This document shows positions 1 to 10,600 of a stretch of DNA of 64,000 bases, piece after piece. Position numbers and translations under genes: made by a program. The stretch is taken from the NCBI GenBank assembly GCA_900766195.1, contig CAAFUN010000006.1, forward strand, positions 158,627 to 222,626, in the 5' to 3' direction. Below the pieces are notes generated by a model, which had not been told where the DNA came from, did not search any database, and saw only the letters and a list, made by a program, of their open reading frames with translations. Position 1 is the stretch's first letter, and each line of letters begins with the position of its first letter. Origin of the DNA: an uncultured Bacteroides sp. GTDB lineage: Bacteria > Bacteroidota > Bacteroidia > Bacteroidales > Bacteroidaceae.

Positions 1-1770
1 GTCCGCCAGCCTATGATATCCGTAGTTGCGCAGTCCCCGAATGGCGAAATACGTCTGATCTAACCAGATAGGTCCTCGCCAATAGCCCCGCGGATTGTAC
101 TTCGGATTGTCTGCCGCGATGGTCGGGAAAGGAATATATGTAGAGAACTTCGCCGTATCTTGCAGTAGAGACATCATCTTGTTCACCTGTTCTGGTGTGG
201 CTATCTGTGTCCATAACGGTGTATAGGCCTCGCAACCCGGTTCCTCGATAAACGAACCGTCGGACAAGCGGCGATCGAAGAAAAAGTTCATTTTCGGATC
301 GAAGAAGTAATCAGCTATGCGGTCGCTGTAATCCGGAGCATCGAAGTGTATGTGCAGCAGCCCGGCAAACTTTTTCAACAGTTTGCATTCCAGTGCCAGA
401 TAAGCATTCAAATCTACACTCTCTTGATCCATGCTCCATGCATCTTCGTACCCCTCGTTCTTCAACATCTTCGTGTTATCAAAGCGGATAGCATTATCCA
501 TGCCACTCTCCCAAGCTGCCGCTTCCAGCGTACCGTCTGTCGAGCCATACTCACAGATGCCATTATGGTTATGGTCGCGCTTGGCATACCACCATTGGTA
601 GTAAGAGAGCAGTTGCGGATACATTTCCGCTACAAAAGCTGTATCGCCCGTGTGGGTGAAGATTTCATCGACTGCCCAGCATACCAACGGCGGCTTGCTA
701 TCTCGTGCATTGTTTTCTGCAGGGTCTGTATAAATGCAGTCGATAATCATACCATCCGGCTGTTGATAGTCGAACATAGCACGGATGTTGTTCTTCGCCA
801 ATTCAGGATCAAACTTTGCCGTACCCGCACTGAACCGCCACGTGTCCCATGCCCAAAAGCCCACGAAGTAGGCGGCAGCATGACTTGGGGCAATTCCCTC
901 GTGCAGCAATCCGCCACGATGGGTGAACCAGTTGGATATCAGGGTAGTGACTGCCTTCACGGCAATACGGTCATACTCTGGCTTCATGTCTGTACGCAGT
1001 ATTTTTGTCAGGTAACCTTCCCAGCGGTCGGCATTAGCTTGCTGGGCTTTCTCCGGACTATTGAGTAAAGCAGGAAGATTCTGTAAACCTGCTATCATTT
1101 CTTTCTCGGAGGTGAAAAAGGAAATGGCTACATAGACGGGACGTTTCGAAGCATGCACCACCGCCGTATAGTTATTTTCAGCAGGCTTCAGTTCCACGTC
1201 TGGGCTGAAGGTGACAGTAACCCGTTCTCCACTGGGATGTCGGGCAATGACAACGTTCTGCTCTACGCTGACTGTTATATTCTTGCCCCAATGGCTACCG
1301 GTAAGCAGGAGTTCGTTCTCCCGTTCAGTGTCGATGCGTAGCAAGGCGGTGGAGGCATCCACGAAGTTGAGACGCTGGCGGATGCTGCCGTAAGGGGAGC
1401 GAGCAGAGAGCTGTATCTCACCTGGGTAATAACACGTGGAGTCAGGCGTGAATACTGCGTCGGGGTACTTGGTAAGTCCCACTACCGTAGCGCATTGTGC
1501 CATCCACTGACGGCGGGACATATCCAGACTGAACGGACCGCAGAAGCCGTTTACCCACTGCTCCTTTTCAGGTAGTGTAAAGCCCATCCACGAGCCGGCA
1601 TCGGTGAACCATCCATTGCAACGATGCAACGTGTCGGGGGTATAAGCAATGTCCAATATGTTGTTGAAGGCATACCTTTTCTCGGCAGTACTTTTACGGG
1701 TAAACGTACAGGCAGTGACAGACACAATCAGCATCGTAAAGCCTAGGATATATACTAATTTGTTTCGCAT
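1..1770 (-). CDS. GH63-like glycoside hydrolase, lipoprotein, 3' end beyond the window
   Basis: The frame is open from the ATG at 1770 to base 1, giving 590 codons with no stop, so the C-terminus lies outside the window. The N-terminus is a signal peptide ending in a lipobox-like SVTAC, which suggests a lipoprotein. The (alpha/alpha)6-barrel glycosidase signatures of the GH63/MGH1-like group are visible: GFWAWDTWRF, WESGMDNA and GYWRGPIW. In this family these surround the acid/base aspartate and the second catalytic carboxylate. GH63 enzymes are inverting exo-alpha-glucosidases or related activities. Here it is the distal gene of a polysaccharide utilisation operon, 135 bp after the GH2 gene. 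The family call is firm; the substrate is unknown. Confidence 0.82.
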   Translation of the reverse strand, partial: MRNKLVYILGFTMLIVSVTACTFTRKSTAEKRYAFNNILDIAYTPDTLHRCNGWFTDAGSWMGFTLPEKEQWVNGFCGPFSLDMSRRQWMAQCATVVGLTKYPDAVFTPDSTCYYPGEIQLSARSPYGSIRQRLNFVDASTALLRIDTERENELLLTGSHWGKNITVSVEQNVVIARHPSGERVTVTFSPDVELKPAENNYTAVVHASKRPVYVAISFFTSEKEMIAGLQNLPALLNSPEKAQQANADRWEGYLTKILRTDMKPEYDRIAVKAVTTLISNWFTHRGGLLHEGIAPSHAAAYFVGFWAWDTWRFSAGTAKFDPELAKNNIRAMFDYQQPDGMIIDCIYTDPAENNARDSKPPLVCWAVDEIFTHTGDTAFVAEMYPQLLSYYQWWYAKRDHNHNGICEYGSTDGTLEAAAWESGMDNAIRFDNTKMLKNEGYEDAWSMDQESVDLNAYLALECKLLKKFAGLLHIHFDAPDYSDRIADYFFDPKMNFFFDRRLSDGSFIEEPGCEAYTPLWTQIATPEQVNKMMSLLQDTAKFSTYIPFPTIAADNPKYNPRGYWRGPIWLDQTYFAIRGLRNYGYHRLAD

Positions 1771-1905
1771 AATGTTGGGATTGGAGAGTCTTTCCCCGCC
1801 ATCCCTTTAAGAGCAAGGAATAGCGAAGACGGACTCTATAATAGTATTCATTCTATTTCATAAGAGGATATTTTACAGCAAGAGAGGCGGTAAGTGTCGT
1901 ATCCG

Positions 1906-4900
1906 CTATTTCAGCGGTTGCAGCGTAAAGCTGTACCGCCGCTCCACAGGTGTGATGGTGTACTCAGGATGCACCTGCGCTCCCCACGTATTGTCACCGC
2001 CCACACCCATTTGTAAGTGGTCGATATTGAGCCATACCATATCCTTCTTCACGATGCTACCGCCATGACGACGCTCTGTGTTGAACGGACGGTAGTCGAT
2101 GTCCTCCATCGGGAAGTTCCATGCACTGAAGCTCAGCGACGCTTCATCCGTTGCTTGCAGACCTTCATTTGTCACCAACAGACCCTCACCCACAGCGTTA
2201 CGTAGCTCTATCCGGCGCACATCGCAGTGATTGCCTGTCTCTTGCGGACGGATATAGGGTTGATATTGTTCCCAAACGCTAGAACTATACAATCCAATGA
2301 GTGCGCCCGTTTTGCGGTCAGCATAGTTTTCTTGCGGACCACGTCCGAGATAAGTCAGCCGGTCGTATTCAGCAGGAAGTATCATACGCATGCCGAAGCG
2401 AGGCATCTCGTTCAGAGATAATGCACCTGGAATGAAATGCATCGTTACCTGTATTTTGCCATCGGGACGAATGCGATAGGTTATCGTCAAGTCAGCATCT
2501 TGCGCATTCATGCAGTAAGCAGCGGTCACAACAACGTTTTTTCCCTCCTCTATCACAGTGAAATGTTGTAGCTTGGCATCACGCCCGGCATACTTCCACG
2601 TGAGGCAACGCTGTAAGTGTCCATTGGGAATATCGTTATCAGTCAGCGGACGCCAGAAATTGGGTTGTAAGCCCTCCTTAATCAGATTCTTGCCGGTATA
2701 ATACAACCCCGTCATCTCACCGCTCTTTACGGAGAAGACAACTCGGAAGCCATCGTTGCCTTTCAGAATCAGAGAACTATCCATACGCTCAATAGTCAAC
2801 GTGCCAGTAACAGCAGGCTGAAATTTGATCATAGGAGCACTTGGCAATAGCCATTGCTCGATGGCTACCTCATGACCTTTTGGTACAAGGGGTGCCGCTT
2901 GTTTGGTATAGGCTCGCAGTGTCAAGAAGTACTCTTTACCGTCAGCAGGGCGAGATTCCATGGGGAGTGTAATGTTAGCTGAATGCCCAGGGGCGATGAT
3001 GGGGAAGTCTGTTTCGCCCGTTTGTACCGCTTTGCCTTCACACTCCACTGCCCAGTGCAACGTATAGCCTTGGAGATCGATGAAGTCGTGGCGATTGGTC
3101 ACCCTGACTTGGTCTGACGTGAAAGCCTGCGGTTCGAAGTGGATGTATTGTAACACTTTTTTCACCTCGTAAAGGTGTGGGCGTGGCAGGCGGTCAGCGG
3201 TTACCAGTCCGTTGGCGCAGAAGTTGGAATCGTTGGGAATACCCACGAAGCCCATATCGCCACCATATGACCAAATATCGTGTCCCTTTTTATCCTTAAT
3301 GGCAAAACTCTGATCCACCCAGTCCCAGTTGAAGCCGCCTTGCAGTTGGTCATATTTATAGATTAAATCCCAATAGTCTTGATAATTGCCACCACTGTTG
3401 CCCATGGTGTGTGCATACTCACAGAGGATGAGCGGACGCTTATCCCGTTGGTTGACATGACGTCTTAATGCCCAAATACGAGCATACATGGGGCAGTAAA
3501 TGTCGCTCTTGCCCTCATAGCCACCACCTTCGTACTGTACAAGTCGGGTAGGATCTGTTTTCTTTGTGTAGTCATACAAGGTCTCGAAGTGCTTGCCGTA
3601 GCCCGATTCATTGCCCAACGACCAGGTGACGATGGCGGTGCAGTTACGATCACGAGCCACCATGCGACTCATACGTTGCATGAAAGGTAATTCCCAGTCG
3701 GGATAATTAGTAAGGGTACGATCCTTATGATCTTCCATACCGTGGCTCTCGATATTGGCTTCGTCAATCATGTATAGACCATACTCGGTGCAAAGGTCAT
3801 ACCAAGCGTAATTATTAGGATAATGGCTGTTGCGCACAGCATTTAGGTTAAACTGCTTCATCAGTTGGATGTCACGTATCATAGATGTCACAGTGATCGT
3901 GCGCCCCATGTGCGGGTCGTGCTCGTGGCGATTAACACCTTTGAAAAGAACAGCCTTACCGTTTATCAGTTGCATGCCATTCTTCATTTCTACTGTACGG
4001 AAGCCAAATCGGTGGGTAAATGCTTCCGTTGCCCTACCCTGTGCGTCGAAACTGCTTACCACCAATGTGTAGGTATTGGGTGTCTCAGCATTCCACGAGC
4101 GTATAGCAGGAAAGAGTTGTTTTAAGTTCAGCAGGGTATCGTTCGGAGAAGCGATGACCTTCCGCTCGGTGTAGATAGCCTTCACACCGTCCAGCACTTT
4201 CACCTCTACTCTCGCGCCAACTTGCGGTCGGTGTAGCATGAGGTCAAGCGTCAGTTCGCCGTCTTGATAATGGTTCGTCAGTCCGGCATTCAGGTGGAAG
4301 TCCTGTACCCGGCTCTGCGGGCGAGCATAGAGATAGACACTACGCTCGATGCCACTGTATTTCCAGTAGTCTTGTCCTTCGAGATAGGAGCCATCGCTGT
4401 AGCGGAATACCTTTACTGCCAACCGGTTACTACCTTTTTTAAGGAGATTGTTAATATAGAAGTGTGACGGTAGTCGGCTGTCTTCCGCATAGCCGGCCAA
4501 TTCGCCGTTTACCCATACATAGTAAGCAGACTCCACGCCCTCAAAGTCAAGGAAGACGTCCATACCCTCCCAACCAGCAGGCACGGTAAACTCGCGCACA
4601 TATGCTCCCACGGGATTGTAGTCGGTAGGTACATGTGGCGGATTAGCAGGGAACGGATAGCGGGTGTCCGTATAGATAGGCGCGTCGAATCCCTGCAACT
4701 CCCAACTGCCCGGCACTTTGATGGGACTCCACTTACGAGTATTATACTCCGGCTTGTAGAAATCTTTGGGGCATTTGTCGTTGTTCTTGGAGAAGAGAAA
4801 CTGCCACGTGCCATCCAGCGAAATACGCCGTTCGGCAGTAGGATTCACGTCAAAGCGTAACTTGGCAGGCAATGCCTGCTGCTTCAAGGCATAGGCTTCG

Positions 4901-5040
4901 TTAATATAAGGTACAAAGTGTGCCGTCATCGCCTCCCTGTTTATCTCATTGATCCGCGGGTCTTGCCATGGCTCGTTGTCCGCCCAAGCAGAGGCGGTAA
5001 ACAAGAAAGATAAAAAGAGAATTTGGAATATATTTTTCAT
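1906..5040 (-). CDS. GH2 beta-galactosidase, exported
   Basis: This 1044-aa LacZ-type enzyme starts with a cleavable signal peptide (ASAWA at about residue 20), so it probably acts in the periplasm. It shows the GH2 order: jelly-roll sugar-binding domain, Ig-like domain, TIM barrel, further beta domains and a C-terminal beta-galactosidase small-chain domain. The acid/base glutamate is in SLGNESGYG (E478) and the nucleophile in LCEYAHTMGNSGG (E541), matching E461 and E537 of E. coli LacZ. The expected reaction is hydrolysis of terminal beta-galactosides. It begins 19 bp after the LysO-like gene and sits in the SusCD operon. Some proteins of this architecture act on other beta-glycosides, so galactose is likely but unproven. 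Confidence 0.92.
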   Translation of the reverse strand: MKNIFQILFLSFLFTASAWADNEPWQDPRINEINREAMTAHFVPYINEAYALKQQALPAKLRFDVNPTAERRISLDGTWQFLFSKNNDKCPKDFYKPEYNTRKWSPIKVPGSWELQGFDAPIYTDTRYPFPANPPHVPTDYNPVGAYVREFTVPAGWEGMDVFLDFEGVESAYYVWVNGELAGYAEDSRLPSHFYINNLLKKGSNRLAVKVFRYSDGSYLEGQDYWKYSGIERSVYLYARPQSRVQDFHLNAGLTNHYQDGELTLDLMLHRPQVGARVEVKVLDGVKAIYTERKVIASPNDTLLNLKQLFPAIRSWNAETPNTYTLVVSSFDAQGRATEAFTHRFGFRTVEMKNGMQLINGKAVLFKGVNRHEHDPHMGRTITVTSMIRDIQLMKQFNLNAVRNSHYPNNYAWYDLCTEYGLYMIDEANIESHGMEDHKDRTLTNYPDWELPFMQRMSRMVARDRNCTAIVTWSLGNESGYGKHFETLYDYTKKTDPTRLVQYEGGGYEGKSDIYCPMYARIWALRRHVNQRDKRPLILCEYAHTMGNSGGNYQDYWDLIYKYDQLQGGFNWDWVDQSFAIKDKKGHDIWSYGGDMGFVGIPNDSNFCANGLVTADRLPRPHLYEVKKVLQYIHFEPQAFTSDQVRVTNRHDFIDLQGYTLHWAVECEGKAVQTGETDFPIIAPGHSANITLPMESRPADGKEYFLTLRAYTKQAAPLVPKGHEVAIEQWLLPSAPMIKFQPAVTGTLTIERMDSSLILKGNDGFRVVFSVKSGEMTGLYYTGKNLIKEGLQPNFWRPLTDNDIPNGHLQRCLTWKYAGRDAKLQHFTVIEEGKNVVVTAAYCMNAQDADLTITYRIRPDGKIQVTMHFIPGALSLNEMPRFGMRMILPAEYDRLTYLGRGPQENYADRKTGALIGLYSSSVWEQYQPYIRPQETGNHCDVRRIELRNAVGEGLLVTNEGLQATDEASLSFSAWNFPMEDIDYRPFNTERRHGGSIVKKDMVWLNIDHLQMGVGGDNTWGAQVHPEYTITPVERRYSFTLQPLK

Positions 5041-5059
5041 AAGAATTTTTTATGTAAAT

Positions 5060-5662
5060 TTAGATAGAACAAAACAACGTCACCAGAAACGGTACGCTGA
5101 AATCCACCACAAACCCGTGGAAAATGGAGACCACAACAAACTGCTGTCCTGCCGTACGGGTGATAATAGGTAACGTGGTGTCCATCGTCGTAGCACCGCC
5201 CGCAGCTATGGGAGCAAGGTTGCCAAACCAACGCACCAGTAGCGGTGCGGCAAGTAGAGTCAGTACCTCCCGGCTGATGTTAGCCAGCAGAGCGATGGTG
5301 CCCAATTCCGCCCCCTTATACTCCGTAATGAAGATACTCGAGAGCGAATAGTACCCGAAGCCCGAACCAACTGCCAGACAGTCCGTCAGGGAGCGGTGCA
5401 CCAGTATCAGGCTCACAGCGGCAGAACCAGTCAGCGTACCCAGTATGGTCATAATCGGCAGAAAGATCAGCCGCGGATTGAGTGAACGGAAATTTTTCAG
5501 CGTTTGCGGGTCATTGCCCACGCTTAGACCGACACAGAACATCAGGGCACAGAGAGCATAGTAGCTGATATTAGTCTCCGCAAGGTCAAACGGCAACAGA
5601 TGATAGAGTCCAACCAGCGTGCCCAGCACAAAGAACCCGACAATGATGAGACTCCCTTTCAT
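5060..5662 (-). CDS. LysO-family transporter, C-terminal half of a split pair
   Basis: This is a 200-aa polytopic membrane protein with about six hydrophobic segments. It matches the C-terminal part of the LysO (YbjE, DUF340) family, whose E. coli member is a single lysine exporter of about 300 aa. The ATG at 5662 is chosen because it overlaps the TGA of the preceding gene in an ATGA (4 bp), which implies translational coupling. A longer in-frame extension to 5707 would overlap that gene heavily. Conserved-looking features are the NDPQTL stretch and GSGFGYYSLSSIFITEY. It lies between susD and the beta-galactosidase gene, an unexpected place for an amino-acid exporter. The substrate is not established. 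Confidence 0.78.
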   Translation of the reverse strand: MKGSLIIVGFFVLGTLVGLYHLLPFDLAETNISYYALCALMFCVGLSVGNDPQTLKNFRSLNPRLIFLPIMTILGTLTGSAAVSLILVHRSLTDCLAVGSGFGYYSLSSIFITEYKGAELGTIALLANISREVLTLLAAPLLVRWFGNLAPIAAGGATTMDTTLPIITRTAGQQFVVVSIFHGFVVDFSVPFLVTLFCSI

Positions 5663-5937
5663 CCTTGCACTCCTTTCTTTCGATAGAGAGCCTTCCACAA
5701 AGCCCAAGCAGCAATGACACTGCCTAGTGTGCCTCCCAACGTAAGGAGAATGGCTTCCAGTCCGATGGTATGCAGTCCCTTGATAATCTGTTCGTTGCCA
5801 CCCACCTCAATACCAAGAATGAAGAGCAACAACCAGATAAGCAGGCTGATTATCTGGTGAATCCTAGTTAAACTCCGTTTGCGTAAGAGATAACCTAGCA
5901 ACATGCCTGAGAGCATCAATCCAATAATTATGAACAT
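5659..5937 (-). CDS. LysO-family transporter, N-terminal half (DUF340)
   Basis: This 92-aa protein has about three transmembrane segments (MFIIIGLMLSGMLLGYLL, a central LLIWLLLFILGIEVGG, and a C-terminal helix). It corresponds to the N-terminal DUF340 part of LysO, while the next gene supplies the rest. The ATG at 5937 is preferred over a longer start at 5970 because it begins the first membrane helix directly. The stop overlaps the start of the next gene by 4 bp. The two halves probably form one transporter. It follows susD by 106 bp, so it may be part of the same transcript. Confidence 0.75.
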   Translation of the reverse strand: MFIIIGLMLSGMLLGYLLRKRSLTRIHQIISLLIWLLLFILGIEVGGNEQIIKGLHTIGLEAILLTLGGTLGSVIAAWALWKALYRKKGVQG

Positions 5938-6043
5938 ATCCGTACCGTTTTGGAAACAAAGATAAAACAATCAAGAGAAACAAGGCGATATCACCATAGG
6001 CAAATACCGCCTTGCAGAATTTATGAAAAGTGAGAAACGTTTT

Positions 6044-7594
6044 TTATTTACTTATCTGGTCATTAGCATTTACCTCGGTCAATGGTACGGGATAAAATGC
6101 ATTCTTCTCCTCATTAAATCCCGCACGTCCGGCTGCTGCCATGACTTCAGGAAGCTTTCCCCAACGGCGCAAGTCGTACCAACGCCAGTTCTCCAATGGG
6201 AACTCAATCATGCGCTCGTGCTCTATCTGTGCACGTACTTCCGCCTCGCTACTTCCCTTCATCGGTGGCATATCGCCATGCACGCTTCTTACTTCGTTAA
6301 TCAGCGGGATAGCTTGCTCAGGATGTCCCTGCTGGTTCAGCACTTCAGCTTTCATCAGGAGGACATTGGCGTAGCGCATCAAGGGAATGTTGATAGCACA
6401 GTTATTATTGCTCAATCCTGCCATATCGGCGGGCAAGAACTTACGGAAGGAAGGACGGTCATAAGCCGTGCCGGGAATGGGGTTACCGTTGTCGTCAAAA
6501 GCGCAGAACCATTCATTATACTCGCCGCCATACACCTTGCCGGTACCATCGTTGAAGTAGTCGCTGAGGAAGAACACGCTTTGATACAAACGTGAATCGT
6601 AACGTCCTGTGGTGGCAATTTGTCCTTCTTTCTTATACGCATCCATCAAGATGGTGCTGGGCAAAATTTCATCCCAACCCCACAACTCTTCTGTACCTAT
6701 CCACCGATGCATCTGTGAACGGTAGTTGGCACCGTTGGCGCTACTCAAGGAGGTTTGCAATTCAAAAACAGACTCTTTACAGTTCTTGTTACTGCCATTG
6801 AACATGCTCAGATAGTTCTTCTCCAGTTCGTAGCCTTTCACCTCATTCAGTGCATTGAGGGCTTCTGCCAGATATTCGCTTTTCTTTTCCGGCTCTTCGT
6901 AAGAGCGGGTCAAATATGCCAGTCCGAGGTAAGCGTAGGCAGCGCCTTTGGTAGCACGTCCAACGTTGTCGGAATCGTACGAAGCGGGCAGGGCTGTAGC
7001 TTCTTTCAGATCGGCGATGATGAAGTTCCACGCATCGGGACGGGAAGACAACCCCTTGTTCAGATCGGCTTGACTGGTGATGTACTTATCACGAATGATA
7101 ATCTCTTTCCAGTTCAGAAGGAGTTTCAGGTGATAGTAGGCGCGCAGGAAGCGGGCTTCGTTGGCTATTTGTGCGCGAATGGTGGGGTCGATGCTGCCAT
7201 CGGGCATCTCGCTCACCTTTTCTATGACTTGGTTGGAGAAGCTGGCTCCCTTGTAGTTATTCCACCAGTAACTGCTAAACTGTGAGTTACCGTTGGTATA
7301 GGTGAAGTTATACAGTTCCAGCCAGTTGGGATAGTTGCGGGCATCGTTGCCCATATTGATAATATCCTCACGATAGGCTTCTACAGGCCATTTCACTTCA
7401 GCAAATTCCCATGTATCAATGTAGTATTCCAACTGCGAGTAGGCGGCGGACACACCTGCCTGCGCATCACTTTCGTTACGCCAAAAGCTGCCGGAGGTCA
7501 ACTTATCAGGCGATTCTACGGTCAAATAATCATCGCAAGCACTCGCGAGGAAAGATGCGATACAAAGACTGATGATGTATATTACTTTTTTCAT
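6044..7594 (-). CDS. SusD/RagB-family surface glycan-binding lipoprotein
   Basis: A 516-aa protein with a lipobox (FLASACDDYL), followed by the alpha-helical TPR-like fold of SusD/RagB. Family features visible are the early SGSFWRNESDAQAGV segment, NEARFLRAYYHLKLL, and a C-terminal IEHERMIEFPLENWRWYDLRRWG-type motif. SusD proteins sit on the outer membrane, cap the SusC channel and capture oligosaccharide. The gene begins 21 bp after the susC stop, the usual arrangement, so the two form one complex. The ligand cannot be read from the sequence; the neighbouring GH2 and GH63-like enzymes hint at a galactose- and glucose-containing glycan. Confidence 0.95.
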   Translation of the reverse strand: MKKVIYIISLCIASFLASACDDYLTVESPDKLTSGSFWRNESDAQAGVSAAYSQLEYYIDTWEFAEVKWPVEAYREDIINMGNDARNYPNWLELYNFTYTNGNSQFSSYWWNNYKGASFSNQVIEKVSEMPDGSIDPTIRAQIANEARFLRAYYHLKLLLNWKEIIIRDKYITSQADLNKGLSSRPDAWNFIIADLKEATALPASYDSDNVGRATKGAAYAYLGLAYLTRSYEEPEKKSEYLAEALNALNEVKGYELEKNYLSMFNGSNKNCKESVFELQTSLSSANGANYRSQMHRWIGTEELWGWDEILPSTILMDAYKKEGQIATTGRYDSRLYQSVFFLSDYFNDGTGKVYGGEYNEWFCAFDDNGNPIPGTAYDRPSFRKFLPADMAGLSNNNCAINIPLMRYANVLLMKAEVLNQQGHPEQAIPLINEVRSVHGDMPPMKGSSEAEVRAQIEHERMIEFPLENWRWYDLRRWGKLPEVMAAAGRAGFNEEKNAFYPVPLTEVNANDQISK

Positions 7595-7615
7595 GTTTTT
7601 ATCAGTATTAAGTGG

Positions 7616-10600
7616 TTAGAATGTAAGTTGTGCCCCAACGGTGAAGGAACGAGTAAAGGGATAGATTAATCTGTCCACACCTGTGTTCAATACGCTGGCA
7701 CGTGAGAACTCTGGGTCGATGCCATCGTAGCCCGTAATGGTAAAGAGGTTCTCAGCACTGACATAGAAGCGCAGTTTCTCGATATAAACCTTCTGCATCA
7801 ACTGACGAGGCAGGGTGTAACCCAATTGTAACTGACGCAGACGAACAAAATCGCCCTTCTCGAGGAAGCGATCGGACTCTTTCAGGTTGCCGTTTGGGTC
7901 GTTGTAGATGGCACGTGGTACACTGGTACCTGTGTTGAGTGGTGTCCATGCGTTGAGCGATGAGACGAGGAAGTTGGAACCGGAGTTCATGCCTTCGTAG
8001 AAGTACTTATTGCCATTATATAGCTTATGTCCCCACGCACTACCCAGCACAATAGAAATGTCGAAGCCTTTGTAGTCAGCTGCGAAATTGAAGTTAGCCT
8101 CAAGTTTCGGGATACCCGAACCGGCATATACCTTGTCGTCATCATCGATGGTTCCGTCACCATTGGTATCGACAAAGCGGACGTCACCGCCATCGGCAAA
8201 GGGCTGGTATTGTTTACCGCTTTCGTTGACGTAAGTGCGGGCTTCTTCATCGCTCTGGAACAATCCGGCAGTCTTATACAGATAGAATGCACCGATAGGC
8301 TTGCCTATACGAGTTTGGGTAGGGAAGTGCTCCGTGCCAAACTTCAGACCCTCGCCATAGAGTACCTGTCCATTGTCTGCCAATTCCACTACGCGATTCT
8401 TGGTTGTACTCAGATTAAAGCCTACGTTGTAGTTGAAGCTACCTTTGCGGTCTGACCAATTCAATTCGAGTTCCACGCCGGAGTTGCGTATCTTTCCTAC
8501 GTTCAAGATAGGGTTCTCTAAACCTGCTGAAGGAGGCAGTGCTTTGGTTATTAAGAGGTCTTCAGTCTGATTGTAGTAATAGTTTAGCGCACCACTCAAT
8601 TTATTGTCGAAGAAGCCGAAGTCCAAACCTATATTCTTGGTGTCTGTGGTTTCCCATTTCAGCGAACGGTTTTCTAATCCGCGGGCGATGCTACCTGCCC
8701 ATGCGTTGTCACCATTACCCTTGACATACCCCTGATACTTGGTGTTATAGGTAGAGATGAGAGCGAGGAAATCGTAGTATCCCAATGAATTCTCATTGCC
8801 GAGGCGTCCCCAGCTAGCACGCAGTTTCAAGTTGCTTATGGCAATGCCTTTCGGGAAGAATGCCTCTTCACTGATTCTCCAACCCAGAGCTACTGAGGGG
8901 AAAAAGCCCCAACGATTATCTGCACCAAACTTGGAAGAACCGTCCGAACGAACGGTAGCTTGCATCAGATAACGATTATCATAATTATAGTTCAAACGTC
9001 CGAAGAAGGAGACACGATTATACTTCCACTTACTACCACCACCATCGTATGTACCGCCCGCACCTGCACCGATAGTGGAGAAACTAGGATCAAGGAAGCC
9101 AGCTGGCTGTTCACCTACAACAAGTTTACCATTTTCTACCTTGTAGGTGATGGTTTTTCCCTCCACGCCTACGGAGTTCCATGTATATTTACGTGCCATA
9201 GTCGATGTACCGGCTACAGCGTTAAGGGAGTGCTTGTCAAAGGTCTTATTGAAATTCAGCACATTCTCCCACACATGTTCTTCCCAGTAAGCGGTAGTTT
9301 CGCTATTATAGGGGTAGTCACGTTTTGCCTTTTCGTCGGCAATGTAAGCAGGTGTATGGTAGGTTTGACGTTGATGTTCGCCACGGTAGGCATAGCTGGT
9401 CTTAAAGCTCAGCCACGGAGTAAAGTTGGCAGTCAGGGCAATGTTCGCCGTGGTGTGGTATCGCTTGTCGGCGGACTTTTCATAATATTGGTCTGCCATA
9501 ACATTGCGGTTATTAGGCAATCCATCAAAATTGGTCAGACCGAAGCCGTACTTCTCGTTTTCATTGTAAATGGGCACTAGTGGAGAGATCATATACATCT
9601 CCTTAATTTGGTATTCAGGCTGTTTGCTGTCCGTGAATTTGAAAGCCATGTTGGCATCAATATCGAAGATGTACTTCGTCATGTGCAGTTTGAGGCGGGC
9701 ATTATCCTGACGGTAATCGTTGCCGAGAAAGATACCTTTGTCATCCGCATGGTTGTAGGAAACGGAGTACTGGGCTGTTTCACTTCCACCACGTACACTA
9801 ACCATGTAGTTTTGTGAGATACCTGTGCGCATCATAGCGTCTTGCCAGTCGGTATCTATGCCGGTCTCTTTGGTGATGTAAGCGGGCAGGCTCACAAGTT
9901 GGTTTTTCCATGCACCATTGTTTTTGGGGTCATATTGAGATTTATGCTTGGCAACATGTTCATTCCAGTTATCATACATCTGCTCGTGTGTGGTTTTGTA
10001 TTCTTTCGCATTCAGCATGTCCAACTTCTTGGCTACATCCACTACACTTAAATAAGTGCTGAAATCTACTTTGGTCTCACCTTTTTTACCGTTCTTAGTA
10101 GTAATGATAATAACGCCGTTAGCAGCCACCGAGCCGTAAATAGCAGCAGCGGCACCATCTTTCAACACTTCCATTGCTTGAATATCCTGCGGGTTTACAG
10201 CATTGATGTCTCCGGGGAATCCGTCGATAATGTAAAGCGGTTCATTATCACCAAAAGTCTTCACACCACGAATTTTCACTTGAATACCAGCACCGGCATT
10301 ACCGCCTGACTTCTGAATGTTTACACCTGCAATCTTTCCTTGTAATGCTTCGGCAGGATTAGTCGTAGTACGTTTGGCAAGCTCGTTCACATCTACAGAA
10401 GAGATGGCTCCCGTCATATCGCTCTTCTTCATTGTACCGTAACCGATGACAACTACCTCATCCAGTTGTTCGCTATCCTCTTTGAGGACCACTTTCAGAG
10501 TTCGCTGTCCGTTCAAAGCAATTTCTTGAGTAGCATATCCCACGTAAGAGATAATGATGGTTGCTTTAGCGGGAACGTTCAGTGAGAATTTACCGTCTAT

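Noticed and set aside
346..1068. 240-codon open frame on the plus strand
   Set aside because: It lies opposite the GH63-like gene, whose protein shows clear family motifs; the plus-strand product has none.
5037..5231. 64-codon minus-strand frame over the LysO gene
   Set aside because: It overlaps the well-supported transporter frame and has no family features.
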